Shown: piece after piece, positions 37,248 to 47,092 of the stretch
Layout: each line of letters begins with the position of its first letter
Numbering within the stretch: the first letter of the stretch is position 1
Source: Dichotomocladium elegans
Lineage: Eukaryota > Mucoromycota > Mucoromycetes > Mucorales > Lichtheimiaceae
Direction of reading: 5' to 3'
Length of the DNA: 64,000 bases
Assembly (NCBI GenBank): GCA_025716815.1
Contig: JAIXMN010000026.1
Span: forward strand, 461,087 to 525,086
Notes under the pieces: model-generated
Databases searched by the model: none
Told to the model about the DNA's origin: nothing
The model's input: only the letters and a program-made list of their open reading frames with translations
Program-made: the position numbers and the translations under genes

Positions 37248-38529
37248 TGGCGGAACGGGGCGCCGAGCGAGAGCGAGAACGAGAGCACCGAGAGCCCGAG
37301 GAACGACCGGAACGCCAGAGGAACGCCCAGAGGAACGGCCAGAAGAGCGGCCAGAGGAACGGCCAGAGGAACGGTTGGCATCGCCATACTGGGGGCAGTG
37401 CTTGCCTGGTGTCCGGGCTTATAGCACCGAACACAAAGGTTGCGGCGCTGGACTTCGGCCCAAGAAAGTCCAGAAGGTTGGCCGGACACTCGTCGGGTAG
37501 AACGTCGCCGTTCTACCCCGTCAACCTCCATCTCGTCGACAGGAGCATGAATGCTACTGCCAAGGCCTAGGGCATTACCGTTGCCCCAGGTCGCGTCATA
37601 ACGGGTGGCCAAGAGCACGGCCTCGTCGTACGACTTTGGGTCCTTAAAACGGACCCAACGCTGCACATTCGGCTTTAGGCCATGCAAAAACCGTCGGCGC
37701 ACCTCAGTGTGGACAACTCCTGCTGGTTGCAGCGTCCCTTCGCGTCGTTGAAGGCCGCCACATACGACGGTATGGTCGTACGTTGGCGCGTCGCCTCCCA
37801 CTTGCTGCGGTTCAGCTCGTCCTGGTTTGGGGGTAACCAGCGTTGCCGCAGGGCCGTCGTAAAGTCACCCCACGTGCGGGGCTCCTTGTTCTCCACGCAA
37901 AGGAGTCGGAACCAGCTGAGGGCTCCGTCAGTCAAAAGACTCGCCGCGTAATCCACCTTCTCGGCGTCGGTGGAGTTACGGGCGTTGCGGTAATACCGCG
38001 TGAGCCCAAACAGCCAGTCCTCCAAAGCGTTGGGGTCACCCCCCGAAAACTTCGCGTCCGGAGCCACGATCTTGATGCGTTTGGCATCCGAGGGAGCGTC
38101 GCCAGGCGTCGCTGCAGTCACCACCGAAGTGGCAACAGCAGCCGTGGCAGGGGCGGAGGTAGCGTCGGTGTTGGACGTGGCGGAGGCAACACCAAGAGAA
38201 AGGGCCAACAGCTGGGTCTGGATGGCAGCAAGCGTCGCTGCCACGTCCGCCAGATGGGCGTTTTGGGCTGTAAGCCCCGCAGAGACCTCCTGGAGCTGCT
38301 GCTCGATGCCGCCCACGCGGCGGTCGTTCGCCGCCATGGCCTTGGTGAAGGAGTCGTCGGCTGCTTGAAGGGTGGCCCCAAAATTCTCGAACTCCGCACG
38401 GACTTGGCAGAAGTTCTCGTCTGTCCGCTCAGCACGAGTGGACAATTCCTGGATCGACCCAATTATGGGCTCCAGCGTCGCGGCCGAGGCGGTTGCCGCA
38501 AGAGGGTGGTTCTCAGTGGGAGCAGACAT
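37148..38529 (-). pseudogene. Element B gag, frameshifted
   Basis: Starts MSAPTENHPL and matches C gag for 276 codons, then shifts frame at QQELS owing to a one-base loss in GACGCT (about 37716), with another lost G in the zinc knuckle (PGHQ, about 37410). The Ser-Gly-Arg repeat after the knuckle is shorter than in C and differs in composition. Confidence 0.85.
37231..37237 (-). promoter_or_regulatory. Candidate -1 frameshift site of element B
   Basis: Minus strand reads A AAA AAC immediately before the TAG gag stop, identical to element C at 44825-44831. Slipping one base back enters the pol frame. Confidence 0.75.
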
Positions 38530-38786
38530 GGCGGGAGGCTTGTGGGGAGGTCGACAGAGGAGACAGAAGAAGCGAGAGAGACTTGGTTGGCGGTGGTGTG
38601 GTTCGTGCGTCGAAACTTGATCTTTCTTTTGTGTGTCCTAGCGTCGAAAGATAGTTTCTGTGAGCGTCGTGTCTTTTATGGTAAAGAGGAACCCGCGCAA
38701 AATGGCACGTCGTTCATAACGTCGAAAAACAAGCGAGTATATCACGTCGAGATGATGCAGTGTTCGAAACTACATCAGCTACCAAC

Positions 38787-39103
38787 TGTAACAGTACAGG
38801 CACTGTTGTGCGAGTACTTACAAAGAGCGTCTGATATACAGCGTGGAGGAAGCACGAACGCGACGAGAAGAACGATGATTATAATAATACAACGTGGGGA
38901 TGCCCGACGTCACAGGGCATCCTTGTTTATATAGTAAACAGTAGCGGGGTAATTACAGTGGTATACATATATGATCGTCGTACAGAGAAAGTGAGTGTGG
39001 TACATAATGTCGTCGCCGGAGATGCGGTCTTGATCGTGATCGTTATCCTTGTAGTATCTTGGTCGTCGGTCAAGAGTGACCCATCACTGTAGCTACTGCT
39101 ACA
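38787..39103 (-). repeat. 5' LTR of element B
   Basis: 317 bp; reads out leftward. Directly left of it, at 38775-38786, is the primer-binding site, minus-strand TGGTAGCTGATG after a 2-base gap. Confidence 0.93.
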
Positions 39104-39381
39104 CTCAGGCAATAGTGGATCACAAGGGCTCACCTGGCAACTACCTCTACCGTGTCCGATGGAAAGGCTATGAGCCAAAGGAAGACACATGGGAGCCAGC
39201 CGAGCATTTCAACGATCTTAAGCTGATCAACGAATACTGGAATCGCCGCAATCCGACACCACGCACAAGTCTTCAAGCAACTGCGCAACATTTGGCTACA
39301 GCGTCAATGACAGAGCCAGATAAACGCAATACACTGCCTACACGTCGCTCTGATCGACAGGCAAAACGCAGACGCACTTAG
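39104..39381 (+). pseudogene. Element A integrase, chromodomain end
   Basis: After CTCAG the frame continues AIVDHKGSPGNYLYRVRWKGYEP, KEDTWEPAEHF and a basic tail RRSDRQAKRRRT before TAG. A chromodomain normally guides integration to histone-marked chromatin. Confidence 0.85.
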
Positions 39382-39515
39382 GCACGTCTTTTTCCCTTCA
39401 CTTTTTCTCCCACAGGGTTTTTACTTCTTTAAGGGTTTTTTCCAGACAACGCCATCACTCATTATTTAGTGCTCTGATAACTTATCAACGGTTGATCCAA
39501 CCTGGTGGGGGGTAA
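39382..39515 (+). other. 3' UTR and polypurine tract of element A
   Basis: Non-coding; ends in GGTGGGGGGTAA just before the 3' LTR. Confidence 0.7.
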
Positions 39516-39671
39516 TGTCGTATCCACGACTATTTTCTTACCTAACAGCAGTGTCCCTGGATTATACGGGACATCAACACTTTGTTTCACTCTCAGCCCG
39601 TTATCAAATTATCTCGCGCTATCCGCAATTTATATCCCGGACTGTTGGAGCATTATAATCACAAGGGTAAA
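39516..39671 (+). repeat. Truncated 3' LTR of element A
   Basis: Starts TGTCGTATCCACGAC like the 5' LTR, with small deletions in the middle, and stops after ATCACAAGGGTAAA where Tc1 sequence begins. Confidence 0.75.
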
Positions 39672-39853
39672 GAAACCAGTACAGGTACAGCCCGGAACCG
39701 ATCTAGGATTATGCAAGCTCTCTACGGTGCGTCGCGTCCTTCACAAGATAGGATTATTGCGTCCGTCTAAGAACAATTTTTGCAGTCTAAGAGAATGCAA
39801 ATCGCGATTGAAGTGGCAACCCCATGTTCACTGGACAACTGACGACTGGCTAG
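39672..39853 (+). pseudogene. Tc1/mariner transposase fragment
   Basis: Reads KLSTVRRVLHKIGL, RPSKNNFCSLRECKSRLKW and HVHWTTDDWL, the region between the DNA-binding and catalytic domains of Tc1 transposases. Truncated by the D LTR on the right. Confidence 0.6.
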
Positions 39854-40152
39854 TGTCATAGCCCTACTGTTCATAACACTGGCTTCTACATACAGTACTG
39901 AGCAGGGTTATCGACTTATCCACCTCTTCTACAGCATGTCTCACTGTCCTCCCATTCCAACGTTACGAAGCCCACTAACTGGTAATAATTGGAGGACCAT
40001 GCTCGATGACTACGCTTGTATCACCACTACCACCCTGGTCCGAAATCATATAAAAAGAGAGTTGTTTTTATTCAATAAAGAGGATCCCGTCTCAAAGACT
40101 CGATTTTAGCCCCTATGGTTAAACACCTGCAACTAACTCTCTAACCACCACA
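39854..40152 (+). repeat. 5' LTR of element D
   Basis: 299 bp, TGTCATAGCCCTACTG to CTAACCACCACA, with ATATAAAAAGAG and AATAAAG. Same family as the inverted solo LTR at 12176-12476. Confidence 0.8.
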
Positions 40153-40196
40153 TTTTTTTTCTTTGAATTCGCTTACCTCTTTTTTTATAACGTACG

Positions 40197-41547
40197 ATGT
40201 CAGCTCCCTCTCCCTCCAACAACGACTTCGACCTTCCTTCCGTTCGCGCGCAACGAGCGGCACCAACCAGCCGCGAAATGATGCACCTGTGCCCCTGTCG
40301 TCGAGGCAACCCGCGCCACATCAGTGGTGCAGCAGGCTGTGGAAGCCGTGGAGTCCTTGCGGGTGATCTCACCCTGCTAATGCTGCAACGCACGGCCGCC
40401 GCCGGGAACGCTGGGCTGAGCACGCCCGTCTAAGGGAGCAGATGAGCCTGCTTGAGCAGGAATCGCCAAACTGGAGTGTGGTAGAGAGTTAGTGGCAAGT
40501 AGAAACCAATGAGTCAAAATCGAGTCTTTGAGACGGGATCCTCTTTATTGAATAAAAACAACTCTCTTTTTATATGCATTGGGATGGACCATGTTAGCTT
40601 TGCCGGAACAAGTGTTAGCTGTTGACACCACTTCTCTGCTACTCTCCATCTGTAGTTAATATTCCGGGTGATTGTTCCCTCCGTCTTCATTAAGAGGAAA
40701 TCACCAATTGGATAGATGTGAGATGGAAGAAGTCAGGGCATCAAGACGTACTTGCGGGAATTGTTGGACGAATAGCAGTTCCGCTCACTACTGACTGTGC
40801 AAGTGCAGTGTCATGAACAGGAGGACTACGACAGGCACGCCTGCTCATGAGTCCAGCCCCAGGATCGATATCCTCGTTCGCCGAAACCTCGAGCACTCCT
40901 TCCCTTCCTGGTGTCGACCGCTGGGCGATGCCCGCCAACTGCCCCGTTTTCCAGTGGGAAGGATTCGTCTGGCGTCCGGCGTCGATGGTCTTCGCGACCA
41001 TTCAAGCTGCTTGCGTGCCTTTGGGATATCCTCGCCGCAGCGGGCCAAGCCCCTGACCTTGTCTGGGCTGTACTTGCCTGTCCTGCTCTCGCCAGAGCAT
41101 CGATCGTGGTTTGAGGAACACCTCGCCCGCATAGCAACGAGCCCTGGTCGTTTGCTCAGTGGCCCTGAGCAGGAGTTTTCCGTTGACCAGACGGAGCAGT
41201 TAGCTGCTGCCGTCGAGGCAGTCATGGTAGCAAAGATGCTGCGTAGAGAGACTGTCGCCGAGTGGAACGGGCGGTTCCAAAAGCTGCATAGGGACGCGCG
41301 TATGCGGATGACAGCATTGCTGCCAATCGGTACCTCAACGGCCTCCGTCCTGAAATCGCCGAGCGGGTCAACATTGCTCATGCCAGCCTGCCTGCCACCC
41401 TCATGGCACCTCCCAGCAACTGGGACAAATCGCGCTTAACCTCGAGGCAACTTTGGCTCTGACGTCTCCTCTTCCTCTCGCGCTGCTCCGCGTTCCTCTG
41501 CCGGACGGGACTCACCGTCTGCTTCAGCGCCGGCTGGACAGTCCCTC
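40197..41547 (+). pseudogene. Element D gag, decayed
   Basis: Opens with MSAPSPSNNDFDLPS but is soon out of frame. Pieces such as VAKMLRRETVAEWNGRFQKL and YLNGLRPEIAERVNIAHASL in different frames show a retrotransposon gag core. It is interrupted by an LTR fragment at 40477-40627. Confidence 0.65.
40477..40627 (-). repeat. Inverted fragment of a D-type LTR
   Basis: TGTGGTAGAGAGTTAG to GTTGACA with the CTTTATTGAATAAAAACAAC core inverted. It lacks the 5' half of the LTR and a target duplication. Confidence 0.55.
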
Positions 41548-42930
41548 ATGGACTCTATCCACGTCCCTAAGCGACGGGCGAGCACCTCTGGTAGCTCTGA
41601 ACGATCCGGCCTGGAGGGTGGCGCCCCCTCTCGAAAAAAGCGCTGCGATGTCCATGGGATGGGTCGACACACCACGGACGAGTGTCAGGCGCGGCGCAAG
41701 ATCCTGCCCCAAGAACGCCAGAAGGCCAGCGTCCCATCTTCTGCGGCCCGCGCTCCCAGGGATGGGAAAAAGATTGCGACGTGTTGGTGGTGTGGTGGCG
41801 CCTTCACTCGAGGGCACCAATGCCCTCCCAAGAACCTGATGATGCGGGCCCACCAGCACGTCAAGAGAGAGTGCTCCCCGGTGGCCGCTTCCCAGTCTTC
41901 CTCCGCCCACTCCCGTTCCCGTTCGCGCTCCGGCTCTGTGCCTCGTTCCTCCCCTCGCTCTGCTCCTCGCACGGCTCGTCGGTCGGCCATGCCACTGCAG
42001 CCCAAGTCCCCAGATGCCTTGGACAGCGAGCCTGAGGACATAGAGATGTCAGACGTGTACAACGCGTTGTATGGTCCTTCACACCAGTGTAAGCATACAC
42101 AGAAACAGGACTTACCTTCCGCACATACACGCTCACACCACTTCCCCATCACAATAGAAGGCCAGCCCCTTTGGGCCCTGCTGGACACCGGCGCTACAGA
42201 CAGCACCGTTTCCCCTTCATTGTGCGCACGCTTTGGTTGGTCTGTGTCTCCGGCAGCCGGGACCATACACTTAGCTTCTGCTGGGGTTACTCTTCCTCAT
42301 GTGGGAATTGTAAATAAAAAGTTGGCTGTGAGCTGTAACCGTCGGACTATCTCCCATACTTTTGATGTGCTAGATTTGCATGGCGAAGTCGATGTGTGCA
42401 TTGGTACTGACCTGATGAAAGCTCTTGGTATTCACATAGTAGGATTACCCATCGACTGGGACACTTCCGCTCTCGCGCACCTTCCAGAATCTACCAGAGA
42501 TGACGATTCCGAAGTCCCAAATGATTCCCCTGCAGGATCGCCAGCTGAGCACGCGAAGTTCATGCAGGATATCCAACCCTTTCTCGCTGCAAACACAGCC
42601 ATCCCTATCAACTCTTTCTGCACACTTCCAGAAGCAATTGTTCGTCTCGAAACACCGCCGGGCGCTGTAGCCTACCAGGCCCAATACAAGCTGCCAGCGA
42701 CCCTCATGCCTCTTCTGCAGCAGCATGTCGACAAATGGCTTGCCGACGGTGTCATCAAGAAATCGCATACTATCAGCCATTGGAACAGTCCGATCGTTTT
42801 CGCAAGGAAGAAGGACAGCGACGGCAACTATACCAAGTATCGCCCCTGTCTCGATGTACGTCAGCTCAATCTACTCCTACCCGAAGATCGGTTTCCACTG
42901 CCCCACTTGTCAGACATCTTCGAGCGCACC
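41548..42930 (+). pseudogene. Element D gag C-terminus, protease and RT start
   Basis: 461 codons stay open: a CCHC-like cysteine knuckle (CWWCGGAFTRGHQC), an Arg-Ser-rich stretch (HSRSRSRSGSVPRSS), the protease (LWALLDTGATDSTVS, IGTDLMKALGI), and the RT N-terminus (WNSPIVFARKKD, YRPCLDVRQLN, PLPHLSDIFERT). It is cut by element C at GCACC. Confidence 0.85.
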
Positions 42931-43247
42931 TGTAGCAGTAGCTACAGTGACGGGTCACTCTTGACCGACGACCAAGATACTACAAGGATAACGATCACGA
43001 TCAAGACTGCATCTCCGTCGACGACATTATGTACCACACTCACTTTCTCTGTACGACGATCCTATATGTATACCACTGTAATTACCCCGCTACTGTTTAC
43101 TATATAAACAAGGATGCCCTGTGACGTCGGGCATCCCCACGTTGTATTATTATAATCATCGTTCTTCTCGTCGCGTTCGCGCTTCCTCCACGCTGTATAT
43201 CAGACGCTCTTTGTAAGTACTCGCACAACAGTGCCTGTACTGTTACA
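42931..43247 (+). repeat. 5' LTR of element C
   Basis: TGTAGCAGTAGC to TACTGTTACA; contains ACTATATAAACAAGG as TATA region. Confidence 0.95.
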
Positions 43248-43249
43248 GT

Positions 43250-43261
43250 TGGTAGCTGATG
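43250..43261 (+). promoter_or_regulatory. Primer-binding site of element C
   Basis: TGGTAGCTGATG two bases after the LTR, complementary to a tRNA 3' end ...CATCAGCTACCA. The same 12-mer follows the LTR of element G at 60653, so B, C and G prime from the same tRNA. Confidence 0.7.
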
Positions 43262-43505
43262 TAGTTTCGAACACTGCATCATCTCGACGTGATATACTCG
43301 CTTGTTTTTCGACGTTATGAACGACGTGCCATTTTGCGCGGGTTCCTCTTTACCATAAAAGACACGACGCTCACGGAAACTATCTTTTGACGCTAGGACA
43401 CACAAAAGAAAGATCAAGTTTCGACGCACGAACCACACCACCGCCAACCAAGTCTCTCTCGCTTCTTCTGTCTCCTCTGTCGACCTTCCCCACAAGCCTC
43501 CCGCC

Positions 43506-44834
43506 ATGTCTGCTCCCACTGAGAACCACCCTCTTGCGGCAACCGCCTCGGCCGCGACGCTGGAGCCCATAATTGGGTCGATCCAGGAATTGTCCGCTCG
43601 TGCTGAGCGGACAGACGAGAACTTCCGCCAAGTCCGTGCGGAGTTCGAGAATTTTGGGGCCACCCTGCAAGCAGCCGACGACTCCTTCACCAAGGCCATG
43701 GCAGCGAACGACCGCCGCGTGGGCGGCATCGAGCAGCAGCTCCAGGAGGTCTCCGCGGGGCTTACAGCCCAAAACGCCCATCTGGCGGACGTGGCAGCGA
43801 CGCTTGCTGCCATCCAGACCCAGCTGTCGGCCCTTTCTCTTGGTGTTGCCTCCGCCACGTCCAACACCGACGCTACCTCCGCCCCTGCCACGGCTGCTGT
43901 TGCCACTTCGGTGGTGACTGCAGCGACGCCTGGCGACGCTCCCTCGGATGCCAAACGCATCAAGATCGTGGCTCCGGACGCGAAGTTTTCGGGGGGTGAC
44001 CCCAACGCTTTGGAGGACTGGCTGTTTGGGCTCACGCGGTATTACCGCAACGCCCGTAACTCCACCGACGCCGAGAAGGTGGATTACGCGGCGAGTCTTT
44101 TGACTGACGGAGCCCTCAGCTGGTTCCGACTCCTTTGCGTGGAGAACAAGGAGCCCCGCACGTGGGGTGACTTTACGACGGCCCTGCGGCAACGCTGGTT
44201 ACCCCCAAACCAGGACGAGCTGAACCGCAGCAAGTGGGAGGCGACGCGCCAACGTACGACCGTACCGTCGTATGTGGCGGCCTTCAACGACGCGAAGGGA
44301 CGCTGCAACCAGCAGGAGTTGTCCGACGCTGAGGTGCGCCGACGGTTTTTGCATGGCCTAAAGCCGAATGTGCAGCGTTGGGTCCGTTTTAAGGACCCAA
44401 AGTCGTACGACGAGGCCGTGCTCTTGGCCACCCGTTATGACGCGACCTGGGGCGACGGTAATGCCCTAGGCCTTGGCAGTAGCATTCATGCTCCTGTCGA
44501 CGAGATGGAGGTTGACGGGGTAGAACGGCGACGTTCTACCCGACGAGTGTCCGGCCAACCTTCTGGACTTTCTTGGGCCGAAGTCCAGCGCCGCAACCTT
44601 TGTGTTCGGTGCTATAAGCCCGGACACCAGGGCAAGCACTGCCCCCAGTATGGCGATGCCAACCGTTCCTCTGGCCGTTCCTCTGGCCGCTCTTCTGGCC
44701 GTTCCTCTGGGCGTTCCTCTGGCCGTTCCGGTCGTTCCTCGGGCTCTCGGCGCTCTCGTTCTCGCTCTCCCTCCCGGTCCCGCTCTCGCTCTCGCTCGGC
44801 GCCCCGTTCCGCCAATGCGGTGGAAAAAAACTAG
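43506..44834 (+). CDS. Element C gag (capsid-nucleocapsid)
   Basis: 442 aa from MSAPTENHPL to the TAG at 44832. An N-terminal coiled-coil region (about 20-110), an Ala/Thr-rich linker, the gag core (KFSGGDPNALEDWLFGLTRYY, LLTDGALSWFRLL, WGDFTTALRQRW, SYVAAFNDAKGRC, RRRFLHGLKP) and one CCHC zinc knuckle (CVRCYKPGHQGKHC, about 370-383). After the knuckle come SSGR tetrapeptide repeats and an Arg-Ser tail similar to splicing-factor RS domains. Gag coats and packages element RNA. Frame is intact, unlike in B. A slippery site precedes the stop. Confidence 0.93.
   Translation: MSAPTENHPLAATASAATLEPIIGSIQELSARAERTDENFRQVRAEFENFGATLQAADDSFTKAMAANDRRVGGIEQQLQEVSAGLTAQNAHLADVAATLAAIQTQLSALSLGVASATSNTDATSAPATAAVATSVVTAATPGDAPSDAKRIKIVAPDAKFSGGDPNALEDWLFGLTRYYRNARNSTDAEKVDYAASLLTDGALSWFRLLCVENKEPRTWGDFTTALRQRWLPPNQDELNRSKWEATRQRTTVPSYVAAFNDAKGRCNQQELSDAEVRRRFLHGLKPNVQRWVRFKDPKSYDEAVLLATRYDATWGDGNALGLGSSIHAPVDEMEVDGVERRRSTRRVSGQPSGLSWAEVQRRNLCVRCYKPGHQGKHCPQYGDANRSSGRSSGRSSGRSSGRSSGRSGRSSGSRRSRSRSPSRSRSRSRSAPRSANAVEKN
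44825..44831 (+). promoter_or_regulatory. Candidate -1 frameshift site, gag/pol of C
   Basis: A AAA AAC in the gag frame (GAA AAA AAC TAG), a canonical -1 slippery heptamer abutting the gag stop. A one-base insertion in C (CACCC at 44848-44852 versus CACC in B) closes the pol frame shortly after, so C may not make a Gag-Pol fusion although B's junction is open. Confidence 0.75.
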
Positions 44835-44875
44835 ATCCGCCAGTAGAGGCACCCAACTCTGCTGGTTCTCCTCTT

Positions 44876-47092
44876 TTGTCGCCCCCCGCGAGTGGGGATA
44901 ATAAAGACGCATTAGACGTTCCTTATAATGCTCTTTCACGTTTTGCCTTTTCGATTACGGACGTATGCGACGACGATACTTTCACTAACCGCCATGTTTT
45001 GATCCGACGTGATGGGCTGGTCAATGGGTACCCAGCCCGGATTTTAATTGACAGTGGCGCTACGCACGATTTTGTGACCAGCTCTTTCCTGAACCGTTTC
45101 CAATTGAGCGACGAATTGGTCAACGACGAACGAATGTCTTCAGTGACGTTTGCCAATGGCAGCATTGGTAACTCGCTGGCATACATTGACGCTACTATCG
45201 TAATAGACGATTTCAATTCCTCAGTACGGTTATATACAGGTATTGTCAGTAACTCCCATGACGTTCTTTTGGGAAAAAGCTGGCTTTACGACGAGAACCC
45301 CAATATTGACTGGCGGACGAACAAGATGAGCCCTTCCGACGTTCCAATTCAAGTCGAGATCAATTATGCATCCCGGCATGAAGGGAATCAGCTCATCGAC
45401 GCGCCTGACGGGGAAAGCTTTGTGGTCCTCTTTACGGAGAAGTTAGAGTCTGACGGAACCAAGGTTTTCGTACCAGGGTTAGACAAACTTCTCAAGGACT
45501 ATGCTGACGTATTTCCCGACGATCTTCCTACTGGGCTGCCACCTGAACGCGACGTTGAACACACCATCCCTCTAGAGCCAGACGCACGACCACCAGCTCA
45601 ACGTCTATACCGCTTATCCACACGTGAGTTGGCAGAGCTGAAACGGACGCTCGACGATTTATTGGCAAAGGGGTGGATTAAACCGTCCAGTGCGCCTTAT
45701 GGTGCACCGGTTCTGTTTGTGGGCAAGAAGGATGGTACCCTACGAATGGTAGTGGATTATCGAGCTTTGAATCGCGTTACTATAAAGGACCGATACCCAT
45801 TACCTCGCACCGACGATCTCATGGAGCAGCTCCGTGGTGCCAGAGTGTTCTCGAAGATGGACCTTCGTTCTGGCTATTACCAAATACGAGTCAAGGAAGA
45901 CGATGTCCCAAAAACCAGTTTCCTGACGAGATATGGACTCTACGCTTTTACGGTTATGCCAATGGGTCTAGCTTCGGCTCCCTCGACGTTTATGCGGGCT
46001 CTCAACAACGTTTTTCACGACCTCCTCGACGATTGCGTTATTGTTTACTTGGATGATATTCTCGTCTACAGTAAGACGCCTGAGGATCACGCCAAACACC
46101 TGAATAAGGTTTTGGGACGACTACGTCAACACAAGCTCTACGCCAAATGGTCTAAGTGTGCTTTCGGGATGTCTCGACTTGAGTTCCTTGGACATGAGGT
46201 AGGGGCTGACGGTGTACGGTGTGAGCCTAGAAAGCTCGACGCGGTCACGAAGTGGACGGCGCCCAAAAGTGTGGGTGACCTCCAGACGTTTCTCGGATTT
46301 TGTAACTATTATCGACGCTTTGTGCACCAGTACGCAGAGGTTACTGTGCCCCTCAACGAACTCCTTCGTAAGGATGTTCCTTGGACGTGGGGTGACGCGC
46401 AACAGACGGCTTTTGACGAACTAAAGCGACGGCTTACCTCTGCCCCTGTTCTTGCACTTCCTGATCCCTCTCGACGCTTTTACGTGCACACCGACGCATC
46501 GACTACGGTCGCTATTGGTGGCATTCTCTCCCAGGAACAGGACGATGGTCTTTTGCACCCTGTCGCTTTTGCATCTCGGACTTTGAAAGGTGCAGAACGG
46601 AATTATCCCGTACACGAACTCGAGTTGCTTGCGGTTATTTTTTGTCTTAGTGAATGGCGCCATCATTTGGACGGGCGTCGCTTTACGCTCTTCACGGACA
46701 ACCGCGCTATCTCCACTCTTCACACAAACACGAATCTCTCTTCCCGACAGGCACGATGGCTGGAAAAATTCATGTCTTACCAGTTCGACGTTTATCATAT
46801 TCCTCGCGAAAAGAACGCGGCCGCTGACGCTCTCTCTAAGCGGCCTCCGGATGAGCCGACGCATGCCGACGCCCACATGGCGATACATCATATGGCTCTT
46901 GTGGTCCGGGGGAGACGCTTGGCCACGATCTTATCAAATATTATTGTAAGGACGCACTGTGGACCGACGTTATTGCCAAGTTACGAACCGGGGAGGAGGT
47001 TGACGGTGAATACTCGATGGAGGACGGCATATTATATCGAGTTGTGGATGGACGACGACGAATCTGTGTCCCTCGCATGCCGACGCTGCTAA
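44876..47092 (+). CDS. Element C pol: protease, reverse transcriptase, RNase H
   Basis: The frame is open from about 44850; no ATG at the start is expected because it should be entered by frameshift. Aspartic protease (RILIDSGATHDFV, then LLGKSWLY), RT ([51 protein letters not shown] at about 46050), a Ty3-type connection, and RNase H (HTDASTTVAIGG, ELELLAVIFCLSEW, FTDNRAIS, ADALSKRPP). The frame leaves the biological one after about 46912: downstream residues (VVRGRRLATILS) are shifted, and integrase lies one base back. Confidence 0.9.
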   Translation: MSPPASGDNKDALDVPYNALSRFAFSITDVCDDDTFTNRHVLIRRDGLVNGYPARILIDSGATHDFVTSSFLNRFQLSDELVNDERMSSVTFANGSIGNSLAYIDATIVIDDFNSSVRLYTGIVSNSHDVLLGKSWLYDENPNIDWRTNKMSPSDVPIQVEINYASRHEGNQLIDAPDGESFVVLFTEKLESDGTKVFVPGLDKLLKDYADVFPDDLPTGLPPERDVEHTIPLEPDARPPAQRLYRLSTRELAELKRTLDDLLAKGWIKPSSAPYGAPVLFVGKKDGTLRMVVDYRALNRVTIKDRYPLPRTDDLMEQLRGARVFSKMDLRSGYYQIRVKEDDVPKTSFLTRYGLYAFTVMPMGLASAPSTFMRALNNVFHDLLDDCVIVYLDDILVYSKTPEDHAKHLNKVLGRLRQHKLYAKWSKCAFGMSRLEFLGHEVGADGVRCEPRKLDAVTKWTAPKSVGDLQTFLGFCNYYRRFVHQYAEVTVPLNELLRKDVPWTWGDAQQTAFDELKRRLTSAPVLALPDPSRRFYVHTDASTTVAIGGILSQEQDDGLLHPVAFASRTLKGAERNYPVHELELLAVIFCLSEWRHHLDGRRFTLFTDNRAISTLHTNTNLSSRQARWLEKFMSYQFDVYHIPREKNAAADALSKRPPDEPTHADAHMAIHHMALVVRGRRLATILSNIIVRTHCGPTLLPSYEPGRRLTVNTRWRTAYYIELWMDDDESVSLACRRC
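46908..46912 (+). other. Run of five G at RNase H/integrase frame change
   Basis: Reading GTC CGG GGG then slipping back one base gives GAG ACG CTT GGC CAC GAT, entering the integrase frame (GETLGHDLIKYY). Element B has the same five-base run and the same frame change. Confidence 0.6.

Larger units (their letters stand above)
32574..39103 (-). mobile_element. Full-length Gypsy chromovirus B (minus strand)
   Basis: 6,530 bp with two 317-bp LTRs and an exact CTCAG duplication (32569-32573 and 39104-39108), inserted in the integrase of element A. I see two differences between the LTRs (32634-equivalent G/A and a C/T in GACCCGTCACTG), so insertion is recent. It is a sister copy of element C in the opposite orientation. 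Gag and pol have several disabling changes. Confidence 0.95.
26758..39671 (+). mobile_element. Gypsy element A, broken chromovirus with nested insertions
   Basis: Layout: 5' LTR, gag-protease, unidentified segment, pogo transposon, integrase part 1, solo X LTR, integrase part 2, whole element B, chromodomain, purine tract, truncated 3' LTR. Removing pogo, X and B with one copy of each target duplication restores a continuous integrase-chromodomain frame. Reverse transcriptase and RNase H are missing altogether. Confidence 0.85.

Noticed and set aside
37843..38934. 363-codon plus-strand ORF opposite element B gag (and its counterpart opposite C gag)
   Set aside because: It is an antisense shadow of gag caused by GC-rich codons. 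Its product is Arg/Gly-rich without a domain, and the gag frame has clear homology.
44612..44815. Arg-Glu repeat peptide on the minus strand of C gag
   Set aside because: Antisense reading of the RS-repeat coding region.
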